Assembly: GCA_036788295.1 (NCBI GenBank) | Contig: DAIQNR010000019.1 | Coordinates: 9,883-73,882, forward strand | Direction: 5' to 3' | Length of the DNA: 64,000 nt | Source: JAHQVK01 sp036788295 | Lineage (GTDB): Bacteria; Myxococcota; Kuafuiibacteriia; Kuafuiibacteriales; Kuafuiibacteriaceae | Part shown: one piece after another, positions 50,207 to 59,564 of the stretch | Layout of the letters: each line of letters opens with the position of its first letter | Position numbering within the stretch: position 1 is the stretch's first letter | The notes under the pieces: generated by a model | Seen by the model: the letters and a program-made list of their open reading frames with translations, nothing else | Databases searched by the model: none | Told to the model about the DNA's origin: nothing | Made by a program: the position numbers and the translations under genes

Positions 50207-51091
50207 ATGAGCAGCGAACGCTGGGCCGCGATCGGTCCGACCTCGTCCTGTTGGGCCCTCGGGCTCGCTTTGACCACCGCCTGCGCTGCCGGCGGCGCCT
50301 CCGGAGGCGGCGCGGCCGACGACGGATCGGTCGTCTTGCTCGACCCGAAGGGCGACGACAACGGCCCCGGAACCTACAAGTATCCGACCGACCAAGTCTA
50401 CACGCCGGGCGCGTTCGACATGACCCGTTTCGAGGTGATCCCTAGGGGCGGCACGGTCGAGTTCAAGGTGACCATGGCCCGCCGCATCGACGACCCGTGG
50501 GACTCGCCGGCCTGGGGCGGAAACGGCTTCTCTCTGCAGATGGCGTTCATCCACATCGACACCGACCACGTGGCCGGCTCTGGCGTCACCGAGGGCCTCG
50601 CCGGAACGAACGTCCGCTTCCCGGAAGACCAGGCCTGGGATCGGGTCGTGCTCATCAGCCCTCAACCACCCACCCGGGTGTACTCCGAAGTGGATGCCAA
50701 GGCCGCCGCCTACAAGGACAGGGTCGTCGTGCCCAAGATCACGAGGGCGACGGGCCGGGTGCTGTCAGCGATCGTGGATACCGAGGCGCTCGGCGGCGCT
50801 CCCCAGCCGGGGTGGGGCTACCAGGTGCTCATCCAGTCGAACGAGGGGTTCCCCGCGAAAACGGACCTGCTGACTCGGAAGGTGAACGAGTTCGAGGGTC
50901 AGCACCGGTTCGGCGGCGGGACCGACTACGACAACGACCCTCACGTCATCGACATCCTGGCCGGGTCCGGCCGAGGCACCGAGGACGAGATCGCGCTGCA
51001 GCACGAGATCCTCTCCCGCTACAACCGCGACGCCGAAGAACCCACCCCCGAAGACCTCGCGGTCGTACCGCTCATCTACCCCGGTCGCTGA
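50207..51091 (+). CDS. Glucodextranase C-domain-like (DOMON-like) lipoprotein
   Basis: The 294-residue lipoprotein (lipobox LTTAC at about residue 26) has one beta-sandwich domain of the glucodextranase C-terminal type. The diagnostic start is VVLLDPKGDDNGPGTYKYPT, followed by FDMTRFEVIPRGGTVEFKV, DDPWDSPAWGGNGFSLQ and FIHIDTDHVAGSGVT. In characterised glucodextranase this part is a non-catalytic carbohydrate-binding module; free-standing versions occur next to alpha-glucan systems. A shorter paralogue-like domain recurs at 55931. It is followed 21 nt later by the outer-membrane barrel gene, which suggests a capture protein working with that channel. Confidence 0.8.
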   Translation: MSSERWAAIGPTSSCWALGLALTTACAAGGASGGGAADDGSVVLLDPKGDDNGPGTYKYPTDQVYTPGAFDMTRFEVIPRGGTVEFKVTMARRIDDPWDSPAWGGNGFSLQMAFIHIDTDHVAGSGVTEGLAGTNVRFPEDQAWDRVVLISPQPPTRVYSEVDAKAAAYKDRVVVPKITRATGRVLSAIVDTEALGGAPQPGWGYQVLIQSNEGFPAKTDLLTRKVNEFEGQHRFGGGTDYDNDPHVIDILAGSGRGTEDEIALQHEILSRYNRDAEEPTPEDLAVVPLIYPGR

Positions 51092-51112
51092 CCCGTTCGC
51101 CGCGGAGTCCCC

Positions 51113-53119
51113 ATGTTTTTCTCGCGTCCGCTGCGTTCGTCCGTCTTTCGCTTCGCGCTGCTCGGCATCTTCGTCTCGGTCTTCGCGCCCCGGTCCGCCA
51201 CCGCCGACACGGCGAACTTCGAGCTCAACGGGAAGATCTACACGAAGTTCCTCTACAAGAACGACGACACGAGGGGCTGCCTCTCGCTGTCGAACCCGTT
51301 TTGGCCGGACAACATCGGCGGCGGAAACGGGGTGTGCTCGGAGTTCGAGCTCAACATCCTCGGACGGGTGAGCCGCTACATCACCGCCGGGGTGAGGGTG
51401 AAGAGCCGCTTCGGAGCCCTGTGGCAGGGATGGTGGGAAAACGGCGATACCCGCTGGGACAACGACACAAACCTGTTCGTCGAGAACACGTCCGGCGAAG
51501 CCCTCGGCATGAACCATGCCGCCTACATGAAGCTGCGGGGCACCTGGATCCGAGCCGCCGTCCCGATCCCCACCGTTCGCTGGCTGCACATCGGGTCGAG
51601 CGACCTCGGCATGTTCAACGAGTGGACCATCGGCAAGTCGCGGTACATCGACCGAGACAACGGCGCCGGGGTGTTCATCGAGGGCGACTTCGCCGAGGGG
51701 AGGGTGGCGTACCACACCGCCGCGATCGCTCTGCCGAAGCTGTTCGTCGGGCCGCGCTGGAACACCGGTCTGCGAAACGCCGACCCGCTCGCCGGGTTCT
51801 GGGGCGCAGAGTGGGCCTACGCGATGCGGCTCGAGGCCCGCCCCATCGACGATCTCACCATCACCGCCATCGGAAACTACATCAACGACGTCGAAGCCAA
51901 CCGGTTCGACCCCGACGCTCGGGGCCTCGGCGACCGGCTCGATGGAGCCGACCGGGCCGTGGACTGGGTTTCGCGCTTTCAATCGGTCAATGCCACCATC
52001 GAGGCCCGGTATGCGCCCTCGTGGCTCGACAAGCTCAGCGTGCAGGGGCTGGTCGCGTTCTCCAACTCCGCCGTGAACCCGGAGTATGCCTCGAACGGCG
52101 TCCGTCTCGATCAGGGTTTCTCGCCGGTGCTGTTCACGACCGACGAGCTCGGCAACCCCCGCGACTCTCGGGACTTCGCCGGCAAGCTTCTCGTGGAGCT
52201 CTTCGACCCGTTCGAGATCGGGCTCGACTTCAAGTTCGAGTATTTCAACATCGGAGCGGAATTCAACGCGCCGTTCGGAGCCAGGCGGGAAGCGGACGTG
52301 CTGCTCACCGATGGGTTCATCACCTCGGGGTTCATCTCCGGAGGCCAGCTCCCCACGTTGAACCTCGCCAACGAGTTCGTGGATTTCGACGAACCATGGT
52401 TCGAGACGATCATCGGCTGGCACGGGGCAACCGGCGTTCTCGAGTACCTGAACGGCGGCCTCAAGCTCGACGGGGAGTTCACCTACATCACCTACAATAC
52501 GAACATGCAGGACCGGGACGTGGACAACCAGTTCCCCGATTTCCTGTACACCGACGGCTTCACCGACGTGCAGGCCTACACCGCCGACTTCGACTACGCG
52601 AACATCTTCGACCGAGGCCGTGACCCGCGGTCGGTTTACAAACGTTTTCAGGACCGGCGCTCGATGATCGCGGTAGTGAACCTCCAGTACCTCATGCCGT
52701 TCGGGAACAACTTCGTGGTGCGGGCCAAGGGGAAGTTCGTGGACGACCACGACGGGCGCCGGGATGACGCGGTGCGGCGGAGTTTGGGGATCAACGAGTC
52801 CGACGACTACAACGGGCGCATGTACATCGGGTTCTTCGGGATGAGCTTTCAGGTCAACGACGAGCTGAAGCTGGGCGCTGGCTACGAGCACCAGTACTGG
52901 GACGAGAGGAACCGCTCGGGCAGCCAAGAGACCGGCTTCTTCGACTACGAGACGACGAAGAACACCGGGCGGCTCACCGCGGCCTACAACTTCGGCGGCC
53001 TCTCGTTCAGCTACCTGCTCGAGTACTTTCACAAGGACCAGGACCGCTTCCGACCGGGCACGTTCGACCAGAGTTGGCGGGTGTGGCGCTCCAAGGCTAC
53101 TGTTGAGGTAGGGTGGTGA
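51113..53119 (+). CDS. Outer membrane beta-barrel, candidate maltodextrin channel
   Basis: The 668-residue protein has a clean signal peptide (FALLGIFVSVFAPRSATA). The whole mature chain consists of amphipathic strands with aromatic girdles, such as NFELNGKIYTKFLYKND near the start, LKLDGEFTYITYNTNM, and AAYNFGGLSFSYLLEYFHKD near the end. Long acidic loops (DAFTDVQAYTADFDYAN-like region near 490) face outward in such barrels. It is not recognisably LamB or SusC. Context between glycan-binding lipoproteins and MalEFGK suggests oligosaccharide passage across the outer membrane, but this is inferred from location. Confidence 0.75.
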   Translation: MFFSRPLRSSVFRFALLGIFVSVFAPRSATADTANFELNGKIYTKFLYKNDDTRGCLSLSNPFWPDNIGGGNGVCSEFELNILGRVSRYITAGVRVKSRFGALWQGWWENGDTRWDNDTNLFVENTSGEALGMNHAAYMKLRGTWIRAAVPIPTVRWLHIGSSDLGMFNEWTIGKSRYIDRDNGAGVFIEGDFAEGRVAYHTAAIALPKLFVGPRWNTGLRNADPLAGFWGAEWAYAMRLEARPIDDLTITAIGNYINDVEANRFDPDARGLGDRLDGADRAVDWVSRFQSVNATIEARYAPSWLDKLSVQGLVAFSNSAVNPEYASNGVRLDQGFSPVLFTTDELGNPRDSRDFAGKLLVELFDPFEIGLDFKFEYFNIGAEFNAPFGARREADVLLTDGFITSGFISGGQLPTLNLANEFVDFDEPWFETIIGWHGATGVLEYLNGGLKLDGEFTYITYNTNMQDRDVDNQFPDFLYTDGFTDVQAYTADFDYANIFDRGRDPRSVYKRFQDRRSMIAVVNLQYLMPFGNNFVVRAKGKFVDDHDGRRDDAVRRSLGINESDDYNGRMYIGFFGMSFQVNDELKLGAGYEHQYWDERNRSGSQETGFFDYETTKNTGRLTAAYNFGGLSFSYLLEYFHKDQDRFRPGTFDQSWRVWRSKATVEVGW

Positions 53120-53121
53120 AC

Positions 53122-54654
53122 ATGACGCAGCGCATCTTTTCGGCCCACGCCCCCTGGGGGCCCGGTCTCTCGGCCCCACGAACGTCCATGGGGCGCGGAT
53201 CGGTCGGGCGGCTGGGCGCGCTCGTGCTCGCAGGGGCGGCGAGCGGGTGCGGGCTCGAGGGCATCTTCGCCCAAGCCGCGAGCACGGACCACCAGCGCCC
53301 CCGCGCGACGCTGCGAGGCTCCGTGGATGGGCGACTCCCGGCGCCGCTCGAGCTGGAGCGGGCCCGCTTCGAGATCCTGACTGCGGCCGGAGCCGAGGTG
53401 GAGATCTTCGACGTCCGCGTCGATGGCAACCGCTTCGACCTCGGGCTCGACCAGGCCCGGTACCCGAACGCCCGGCTCAGCGTGTCGGTGGGCGGCTTCA
53501 ACCTGCTCGCGCTCGTCCCGGAGATCGCGAGGGTGGACGGCGAGAGCGAGTTCGACTCGAACCGGGGCCTCGTCCCCACCGAGGTGCTCGTCACGAGGGA
53601 GAGCACGATCGAGGCCCTGGTGATGGTGGGCAAGGTGACGAGCCTGGGTCGCACCCTCCAGAGCCTCGACCCGCTCGCCACCCGCAACACGCTCGCCCGC
53701 ATCGGGGAGGAACTCGCCGCCGGGACGTCCACCCTCGCCCGGGTCGCCTCGGTCGTGGACCAGCTCCTCGATCGCGCCGACCCGCTCGCCGAGACCTCGA
53801 CCTCGACCCCGGTCGTGTTCCAGTGGCCCGAGTACCAGCCCGACGGGCTCCCGATCGCGAGGGCGTTGGTGCAGGGCACGCCGGTCATCGAAGAGGGCGT
53901 GGATTTCGGTCTCGCCACCCCATCGAGGGGGGAAGTGGCTCGGCTCCGCTTCGATCAGCTGGTCGAAGCGGCAGGCTCGGACATCCCCCTGCAGGAGTGC
54001 CTCGACCCAGAACTGGTCCGCGTGGTGCTCGAAGTGGACTTCAACGACGGTCGGCTCGACGGCAACTGCACCCGCATCAACCGCTTCAAGTGGGTTCGGG
54101 ACGAGCCCGGCAAGTCGATGTGGTTCGTAGGTGGGATTCACATGGAGTCCCCCATCCAGGACACGGAGATCGACGGCACGCTCGGAAACCAGGGCTCCTG
54201 GCGGCCCAACATCATCCCGATGTTCGACGACGGAGCGAGCGGAGATGCGGTCGCTGGCGACAACATCTGGACCATCACCTTCGATCTGCCTCGCGGTCTT
54301 CGCATCGGCTACAAGTTCACCTGGGGGCAAAAGGGCGACCTTTGGACAGGAGCCGAGGAGTGGCCCGGCAACCAGCGCCTTCTCGAGGTGGTCGACGTGA
54401 ACGACGACGGCTTCGTGTACCGCCGCGACAACTTTGGCGACGAAGCCACCAACAAGGATTTGGCCAACCAACGGATCGGCGTCGGCGGCGTGCTCACCTG
54501 GACCACGGACGCGGACCGAAATGGAATCCCCGATGTACAGGAGCGGCACGATTTGACGAACGACTGCCGCCCTGACCCTTTGACCACCCCCACCGGGATC
54601 GGGCCGGCCACCGTGCCACCCAACCCGGACGGGACCTGCCCAGTTCGGCAGTAA
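53122..54654 (+). CDS. Candidate glycan-binding lipoprotein with beta-sandwich module
   Basis: The protein is about 510 residues with lipobox AASGCG. Three starts are in frame: GTG 53113, ATG 53122 (after GAGGTAGGG) and ATG 53188, which gives the most typical signal length. The N-terminal half is beta-rich (RATLRGSVDGRLPAPLELER onward) and helical around 165-220. Around residues 335-440 lies a module with IIPMFDDGASGDAVAGDNIW, GLRIGYKFTWGQKGDLW and EWPGNQRLLEV, which resembles CBM20-like or similar starch-binding folds. The porin stop is 2 nt upstream. It may hold glucans at the surface. The exact family is not recognised. Confidence 0.68.
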   Translation: MTQRIFSAHAPWGPGLSAPRTSMGRGSVGRLGALVLAGAASGCGLEGIFAQAASTDHQRPRATLRGSVDGRLPAPLELERARFEILTAAGAEVEIFDVRVDGNRFDLGLDQARYPNARLSVSVGGFNLLALVPEIARVDGESEFDSNRGLVPTEVLVTRESTIEALVMVGKVTSLGRTLQSLDPLATRNTLARIGEELAAGTSTLARVASVVDQLLDRADPLAETSTSTPVVFQWPEYQPDGLPIARALVQGTPVIEEGVDFGLATPSRGEVARLRFDQLVEAAGSDIPLQECLDPELVRVVLEVDFNDGRLDGNCTRINRFKWVRDEPGKSMWFVGGIHMESPIQDTEIDGTLGNQGSWRPNIIPMFDDGASGDAVAGDNIWTITFDLPRGLRIGYKFTWGQKGDLWTGAEEWPGNQRLLEVVDVNDDGFVYRRDNFGDEATNKDLANQRIGVGGVLTWTTDADRNGIPDVQERHDLTNDCRPDPLTTPTGIGPATVPPNPDGTCPVRQ

Positions 54655-54699
54655 ATGGGGGCCTGGCGGCCCTGCGAGAATCTTGGAGGAGCAGAGAAG

Positions 54700-55788
54700 A
54701 TGAACATGATGAGGATCGCCCTTGGCGCTTCCCTGGCCGTCGTCCTGGCCACGGCCTGCGGAGACAGCGACGACACCACGCCCGACACCGGAACCGCACC
54801 CACCGACACCGGCACTGGACCGACCGACACCGGTACCGGACCCGCCGACACCGGTCCTGGACCCGCCGACACCGGACCTGCCGACGGCGGCGGCGGCGGC
54901 GGCTTCACCCAGCCCCCCGACACGGTCCCGGTGAACTTCACCATCGACGACAGCAACAACCGCTCGTTCATCGCTGCCGACGGCCTGGCGTGGAAGGGCT
55001 CGTTCAACTACGACTCCACCACCCGGATCCTCCAGCTCGACACCGGCTGGGGCGGTCCTTTCCCCATGGTCTTCGACGACGGCCCTTGGGACGAGGGCGG
55101 CCACGAGCCGGCCGGCTCCATGGCGGGCGACAACATCTGGGGCGTGACCGTGTTCGTGGCGGTGCCGACCGAGGCCCCAGTGAACTTCGAGTACGGCGCC
55201 ATCTCCGGGTCCACCAACGGCTCGGACGGCGACTGGATTTGGGGACTCCAGTCCCCGACGAACGGGAACTTCTCGGTGCCGGTGGGCGCGGCGGATGCGA
55301 TCAACGCCATGGGGCTCGAGATTCCGGCCTGGGGGGACGTGGACTTCCGCGTCACCATCAACGTCGCCATGGCCGCCGACCCATTCGGCGCGACCTTCGA
55401 TCCTTCCGCAATGGGCATCCAGATCAAGTCTTCGCACTGGGGCTGGAGCCTCCAGGACATGCGGGACGACGGGATGCGCGGGGACCAGACCGCGGGCGAC
55501 GGGATCTACACGTTCCAGATGCTGGAGAACTCGGGCATGGGCCGGCCGCTGCGGAACTTCGGCGGGATGAACCGGGGCGCAACGGCGCAGTTCGTCCTCG
55601 AGTTCCGGCGGGGCATGCAGGGTGAAGAGTACAAGGGCCTCGTCGAGATCGACGGCAGCGAGGTCAACGCCGGGCTGCTCGACGGGGTGACCGCCGAAAT
55701 CCGGGTGGGGACCGGGGACTGGACCCCGGTGACCATCGCGCGGGCAGGAAACGACAACAACCCGGCGATCAACGCGCCGGGCCGGTGA
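54700..55788 (+). CDS. Candidate starch-binding lipoprotein with DTG-repeat linker
   Basis: The 362-residue lipoprotein (lipobox LATACG) begins at ATG 54700 after GGAGGA at 54685-54690. Residues about 28-68 are a repetitive Asp-Thr-Gly-Pro linker encoded by a 21 bp tandem repeat. The rest contains two beta-sandwich-like modules, each with a DDG...GD..AGD.I(W/Y) signature: PMVFDDGPWDEGG then SMAGDNIWGVTV (about 120-150), and MRDDGMRGDQTAGDGIYTFQ (about 255-275). The same signature occurs once in the upstream lipoprotein. This suggests a family of tethered glycan-binding proteins, analogous in role to SusE/F but not visibly homologous. Confidence 0.68.
   Translation: MNMMRIALGASLAVVLATACGDSDDTTPDTGTAPTDTGTGPTDTGTGPADTGPGPADTGPADGGGGGGFTQPPDTVPVNFTIDDSNNRSFIAADGLAWKGSFNYDSTTRILQLDTGWGGPFPMVFDDGPWDEGGHEPAGSMAGDNIWGVTVFVAVPTEAPVNFEYGAISGSTNGSDGDWIWGLQSPTNGNFSVPVGAADAINAMGLEIPAWGDVDFRVTINVAMAADPFGATFDPSAMGIQIKSSHWGWSLQDMRDDGMRGDQTAGDGIYTFQMLENSGMGRPLRNFGGMNRGATAQFVLEFRRGMQGEEYKGLVEIDGSEVNAGLLDGVTAEIRVGTGDWTPVTIARAGNDNNPAINAPGR
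54784..54890 (+). repeat. In-gene 21 bp tandem repeat encoding DTG linker
   Basis: GACACCGG recurs at 54784, 54805, 54826, 54847 and 54868, a regular 21 bp period giving seven-residue units of the DTGTGPT/A type. The units differ by point changes, so the array is moderately degenerate. Copy number may vary between strains. Confidence 0.8.
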
Positions 55789-55813
55789 CCGAGACCTAGG
55801 CTCCGCCTCGGTC
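55787..55813 (+). terminator. Hairpin downstream of starch-binding lipoprotein
   Basis: GACCGAG and CTCGGTC form a 7 bp inverted repeat around a 13 nt loop that begins at the stop codon. No T-run follows. It is a weak terminator or processing-hairpin candidate before the next gene at 55931. Confidence 0.25.
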
Positions 55814-55930
55814 CAGGCACGGGCCGAGGCAGGAGCCCACCCCAGCCACCGCCTTGGCCGCTCGGCCCGGGCACCATTCGGTGCGCGAGGACATCCGAAT
55901 CGAGCCGATCGCTGAGACGAGAGGGGACGA

Positions 55931-57276
55931 ATGGGCGCATCCCGAACCAGGCGAGCGGCAGGGTCGCACCCTCTCTCTCTATCGGCGTGCATCGCCGCCT
56001 CGTGGATGCTCGGCGCCGCGCAGGCCTCCGAGTACCGGGTGGTCCTCGATGACCCCGCTCGGGACGACCACGGCCCCGGCGACTATNNNNNNNNNNNNNN
56101 NNNNNNNNNNNNNNNNNNNNNNNNNNNNNNNNNNNNNNNNNNNNNNNNNNNNNNNNNNNNNNNNNNNNNNNNNNNNNNNNNNNNNNGTACCGGGTGGTCC
56201 TCGATGACCCCGCTCGGGACGACCACGGCCCCGGCGACTATGTCTACCCGTCGAACCAGGAGTACCGGCGCGGATCTTTCGACCTCCGGTCGCTGACCAT
56301 CGAGCGCGACGGGGATGATGTCGTCTTCGAGGTCCGGTTCGGCGCCGAGCTGTGGGAGCCGCCAGAGACGAGGCGCACCGAGGCGCAGCGCTTCGTGCTC
56401 GAAAACGGCATCTTCGTTCAGCACGTAGACATCTACATCGACCACACGCCCGGAGCAGGCTCGACGGAAGCCCTCCCTGGCCGCAACTTGGTCATCGACT
56501 CGAAGAACCCTTGGGACGTGGCGGTGGTGCTCACCCCCCGGCCGTTCCTGCTCAGGTCCCTCATCTCCGACTGGAAACCATCGGAGCGGGTGGTCGTACC
56601 GTCCAACCTTCGCTCCTTCAAGAACGTGGTCCGGGCTCGGGTTTCCATCGCCGAGCTGGGTCGAGCCCCAGACCCATCTTGGGGCTACGTGGTGGCCGTG
56701 TTCGGCGCGCTTTGGGAGAACACCTTCGACGCGGTGGACCGGCTGACCGGAGGCCCGATCGTGAACGCGCTGACCATGCCGGTGGTCACGGTGGCCGAAC
56801 CGCTCGCGTTCGGCGGAGGGCACCTCCACAACTGGCAGCCGTTCGCGATCGACATCATCGTTCCCCCCGGCCGGTCGCAGTCCCAGATCCTGTCGAACTA
56901 CGATCGCGAGGCTCGGCGCGTAGTAGCCCTTCCCGCGGTGTACCCCGATGAAGACGCGAGGGCCGCCGCCGAACGGCGAGCACGGCCCGCCGACGCGCCG
57001 GGGAAAGAACCCGGAGCCACGCCCGGAGATGGGTTGTCGCCGTCGGAGGATCTCGTCGTCGCCGTTCAGCGCATCCAGGGCGAGATCGTCGTCCTCGAGG
57101 CCGCCGAAGTCCCCCCCGAACCCTTCGCGATCGGGACCATCTTCGGCCCGACCAAAGAGCGTTTGGCTCGGGTCGTCGTGACCCAAGTCTACCCGAAGTT
57201 CATCCTCGCCACCGTCATCGAGGGAGCGGAGCACGTCCGCCCCAACGTGTTGGTGCGATTCCCCAGGAGTCCTTGA
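55931..57276 (+). CDS. Secreted DOMON-like/glucodextranase C-type protein, split by gap
   Basis: The signal peptide (LSLSACIAASWMLGAAQA) leads directly into YRVVLDDPARDDHGPGDY, the diagnostic start of the glucodextranase C-type domain. One hundred N (56087-56186) interrupt the gene, but both sides repeat the same 55 bp. Merging them gives one frame of about 396 residues that continues into VYPSNQEYRRGSFDLRSLTI, matching the order in the paralogue at 50207. The domain ends near residue 300; a Pro/Ala-rich stretch and a small C-terminal domain (LVVAVQRIQGEIVVLEAAEV) follow. No lipobox is clear, so it may be free in the periplasm. MalE begins 1 nt after its stop. Confidence 0.78.
56032..56241. 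other. Second assembly gap flanked by identical 55 bp ends
   Basis: One hundred N (56087-56186) lie between identical 55 bp copies at 56032-56086 and 56187-56241. The pattern is the same as in the gap at 49100, so an unmerged contig overlap is the simplest reading. Confidence 0.9.
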
Positions 57277-57277
57277 C

Positions 57278-58483
57278 ATGCCCCCGAACCGATTCCTCCC
57301 CGCTGCGCTCGCCGCGCTCGGACTCTCCCTCCCCACCGCCGCCGCTGCCGCTGACGTCATGCTGTGGCACGCCTACCGGGCCCAAGAGCGAAAGGCGCTC
57401 GAGCAGGTGGTGAAGGCGTTCAACGACAAAAAGGGGGACATCCAGCTGAAGCTCCTCGCCGTCCCCTACGACGCTTTCGCCGACAAGATCACCGCCGCCG
57501 TCCCCCGCGGCAAGGGTCCGGATCTCTTCATCTTCGCCCAGGACCGAGTGGGAGATTGGGCGGCGAGCGGGGTCATCGAACCGGTGGATTTTTGGCTCGA
57601 CGAGGCGTCGCGGGGGGCCTTCCTTCCCCCGACGCTCGAGGCGCTCACCTACGACGAAGCCGTCTACGGGCTGCCGATGGCCTTCAAGATGGTGGCCCTC
57701 ATCTACAACACCGCGCTCGTGAAGGCCCCTCCGAAGACCACCGATGAGCTGGTCGCGCTCGGAAAGAAGCTGACGAACGCGGGCGAGGGCAGCTTCGGCC
57801 TCGCCTACGAGAACGCGAACTTCTGGTACCATGGGGCGTGGATGCAGGGCTTCGGGGGCCGGGTCTTCGACGACCGAGGCCGGCCCACGCTCGACGCGAA
57901 GCCGATGATCGAGTCGCTGGCGTTTGCGCAGGAGCTCGCCCACCGCTCTGGGATCATGCCCCAAGAGATCAGCGGGACGCTCGTGAGCACGCTGTTCAAT
58001 CGGGGGAAGGTGGCCATGGTCATCAACGGCCCATGGTTTCTCGGAGAGATCGAAGACGGCGTGAAGTATGGGGTCGCACCGCTGCCGACGATCTCGAAGA
58101 ATGGGAAGACGCCCCGGCCGTTTCTGACCGCCGAAGGGGTCATCATGAGCGCCCAGACCCAGGACAAGAAGGCGGCGTTCGAGGTGATGCAGTACCTCAC
58201 GAGCCCCGAGGCGGCCAAGATCATGGCCACGGTCGGCCGGCAGACGGTGGCTCGCCGGGACGTTTACGACGACCCGAAGATCGGGAAGGACCCGATCCTC
58301 TCCGCGTTTCGCGCCCAGCTCGACGTCTCGATCCCGACCCCGAACACCCCCGCGATGCGCATGGTCTGGACCCCCGCCACGACGATGATGAACAAAGTCA
58401 TCAACGGCAAGATGGACCCGGCGGAGGCGGCGGGCCCAGCCCAGACCGACGTCGCTCGGCTGGTCAAAGGCGCGAGGCGCTGA
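57278..58483 (+). CDS. Maltodextrin ABC importer, substrate-binding protein (MalE-like)
   Basis: The 401-residue periplasmic binding protein has a Sec signal (ALAALGLSLPTAAAAA) and no lipobox. Mature features typical of the MalE/CUT1 family are VMLWHAYRAQERKALEQVV, GKGPDLFIFAQDRVGDWAASG, YGLPMAFKMVALIYN, the aromatic ligand-stacking region ENANFWYHGAWMQGFGG and AAFEVMQYLTSPEAAKIMA. It would bind maltose or maltodextrins and deliver them to the permease pair. It is followed 1 nt later by malK, with malF and malG downstream. Confidence 0.9.
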   Translation: MPPNRFLPAALAALGLSLPTAAAAADVMLWHAYRAQERKALEQVVKAFNDKKGDIQLKLLAVPYDAFADKITAAVPRGKGPDLFIFAQDRVGDWAASGVIEPVDFWLDEASRGAFLPPTLEALTYDEAVYGLPMAFKMVALIYNTALVKAPPKTTDELVALGKKLTNAGEGSFGLAYENANFWYHGAWMQGFGGRVFDDRGRPTLDAKPMIESLAFAQELAHRSGIMPQEISGTLVSTLFNRGKVAMVINGPWFLGEIEDGVKYGVAPLPTISKNGKTPRPFLTAEGVIMSAQTQDKKAAFEVMQYLTSPEAAKIMATVGRQTVARRDVYDDPKIGKDPILSAFRAQLDVSIPTPNTPAMRMVWTPATTMMNKVINGKMDPAEAAGPAQTDVARLVKGARR

Positions 58484-58484
58484 C

Positions 58485-59564
58485 ATGGCCCGGGTGAAGC
58501 TCGAGCACGTCTACAAGCGCTACGGGGACGTGACCGCGGTCCGCGACATGAGCCTCGACATCGCCGACGGGGACTTCGTGGTCCTGGTCGGTCCTTCCGG
58601 GTGCGGCAAATCCACCGCGCTGCGGATGATCGCCGGCCTCGAGGAGATAAGCGACGGCCAGCTGTCGATCGGGGACCGGGTGGTGAACGACGTCTCTCCC
58701 CGGGACCGGGACGTGGCCATGGTCTTTCAGAGCTACGCGCTCTATCCGCACATGAGCGTCCGAAGGAACATCAGCTTCGGGCTCGAGCTGCGAAGGATGG
58801 ACAAGCAGGTCATCGCCGAGCGGGTGGCCGAAGCGGCCCGCATCTTGGGCCTGACCGAGTACCTCGAACGAAAGCCGAAGCAGCTGTCCGGCGGTCAGCG
58901 CCAGCGGGTGGCCATGGGCCGAGCGATCGTGCGCCAGCCGGAGGTCTTCCTGTTCGACGAGCCGCTGTCGAACCTCGACGCCAAGCTCCGGGTGCAAATG
59001 CGAGCCGAGATCGCGAAGCTCCACCGCCGGCTCGGCACGACCACGGTCTATGTCACCCACGATCAGGTCGAGGCGATGACGCTCGCGAGCCACATCGTGG
59101 TGATGAGCATGGGCATCGTGCAGCAAGTGGGCGCGCCCCTCGAACTGTACCGAAGCCCGGCCAATACATTCGTCGCGAGCTTCATCGGCAGCCCCAGCAT
59201 GAACCTCTTCGAAGTCATGCTGGAGGGAGACCGGATCTGTGGAAAGGGCTTCAGCCTCCCCATCCCCGAACGGCTGCGCCCCCACCTCGGAGGCGACGCG
59301 AGAAAGACGCTCGGTGTCCGTCCCGAGCACATGTACGAGTCCGACCGACAAGAGGACACGATCCCACTTCAGATCGACGTGCTCGAGCCGCTGGGCTCCG
59401 AGGTCCACGCGCTCGGCGACTGCCTAGGTCAACCCATGACCGCGCAGCTGTCCCCCGACACGAAGGTGAGCGTTGGCGACGTGGTTCGGGTGGGCGTCAA
59501 CCTCGAAGCGGTGCACCTGTTCGAGCGGGAGAGCGGGCGCTCGGTCCTCGGGGAGGCGGCGTGA
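58485..59564 (+). CDS. Maltodextrin ABC importer ATPase (MalK/UgpC-like)
   Basis: The 359-residue ATPase has Walker A GPSGCGKSTALRMIAG, Q-loop MVFQSYALYPHM, signature LSGGQRQRVAMGRAI, Walker B VFLFDEPLSNLDAKLR and H-loop VTHDQVEAMTL. The C-terminal part (about 240-355; LGVRPEHMYES) is the regulatory TOBE/OB domain of CUT1 sugar importers. It powers the MalF-MalG permease downstream, whose GTG start overlaps its stop by 4 nt. In E. coli the equivalent C-domain also takes part in regulation; that cannot be judged here. Confidence 0.94.
   Translation: MARVKLEHVYKRYGDVTAVRDMSLDIADGDFVVLVGPSGCGKSTALRMIAGLEEISDGQLSIGDRVVNDVSPRDRDVAMVFQSYALYPHMSVRRNISFGLELRRMDKQVIAERVAEAARILGLTEYLERKPKQLSGGQRQRVAMGRAIVRQPEVFLFDEPLSNLDAKLRVQMRAEIAKLHRRLGTTTVYVTHDQVEAMTLASHIVVMSMGIVQQVGAPLELYRSPANTFVASFIGSPSMNLFEVMLEGDRICGKGFSLPIPERLRPHLGGDARKTLGVRPEHMYESDRQEDTIPLQIDVLEPLGSEVHALGDCLGQPMTAQLSPDTKVSVGDVVRVGVNLEAVHLFERESGRSVLGEAA

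Noticed and set aside
53029..55992. 987-codon minus-strand frame opposite the two glycan-binding lipoproteins
   Set aside because: The sense genes have lipoboxes, ribosome sites and repeated modules; the antisense product is His/Arg-rich and featureless.
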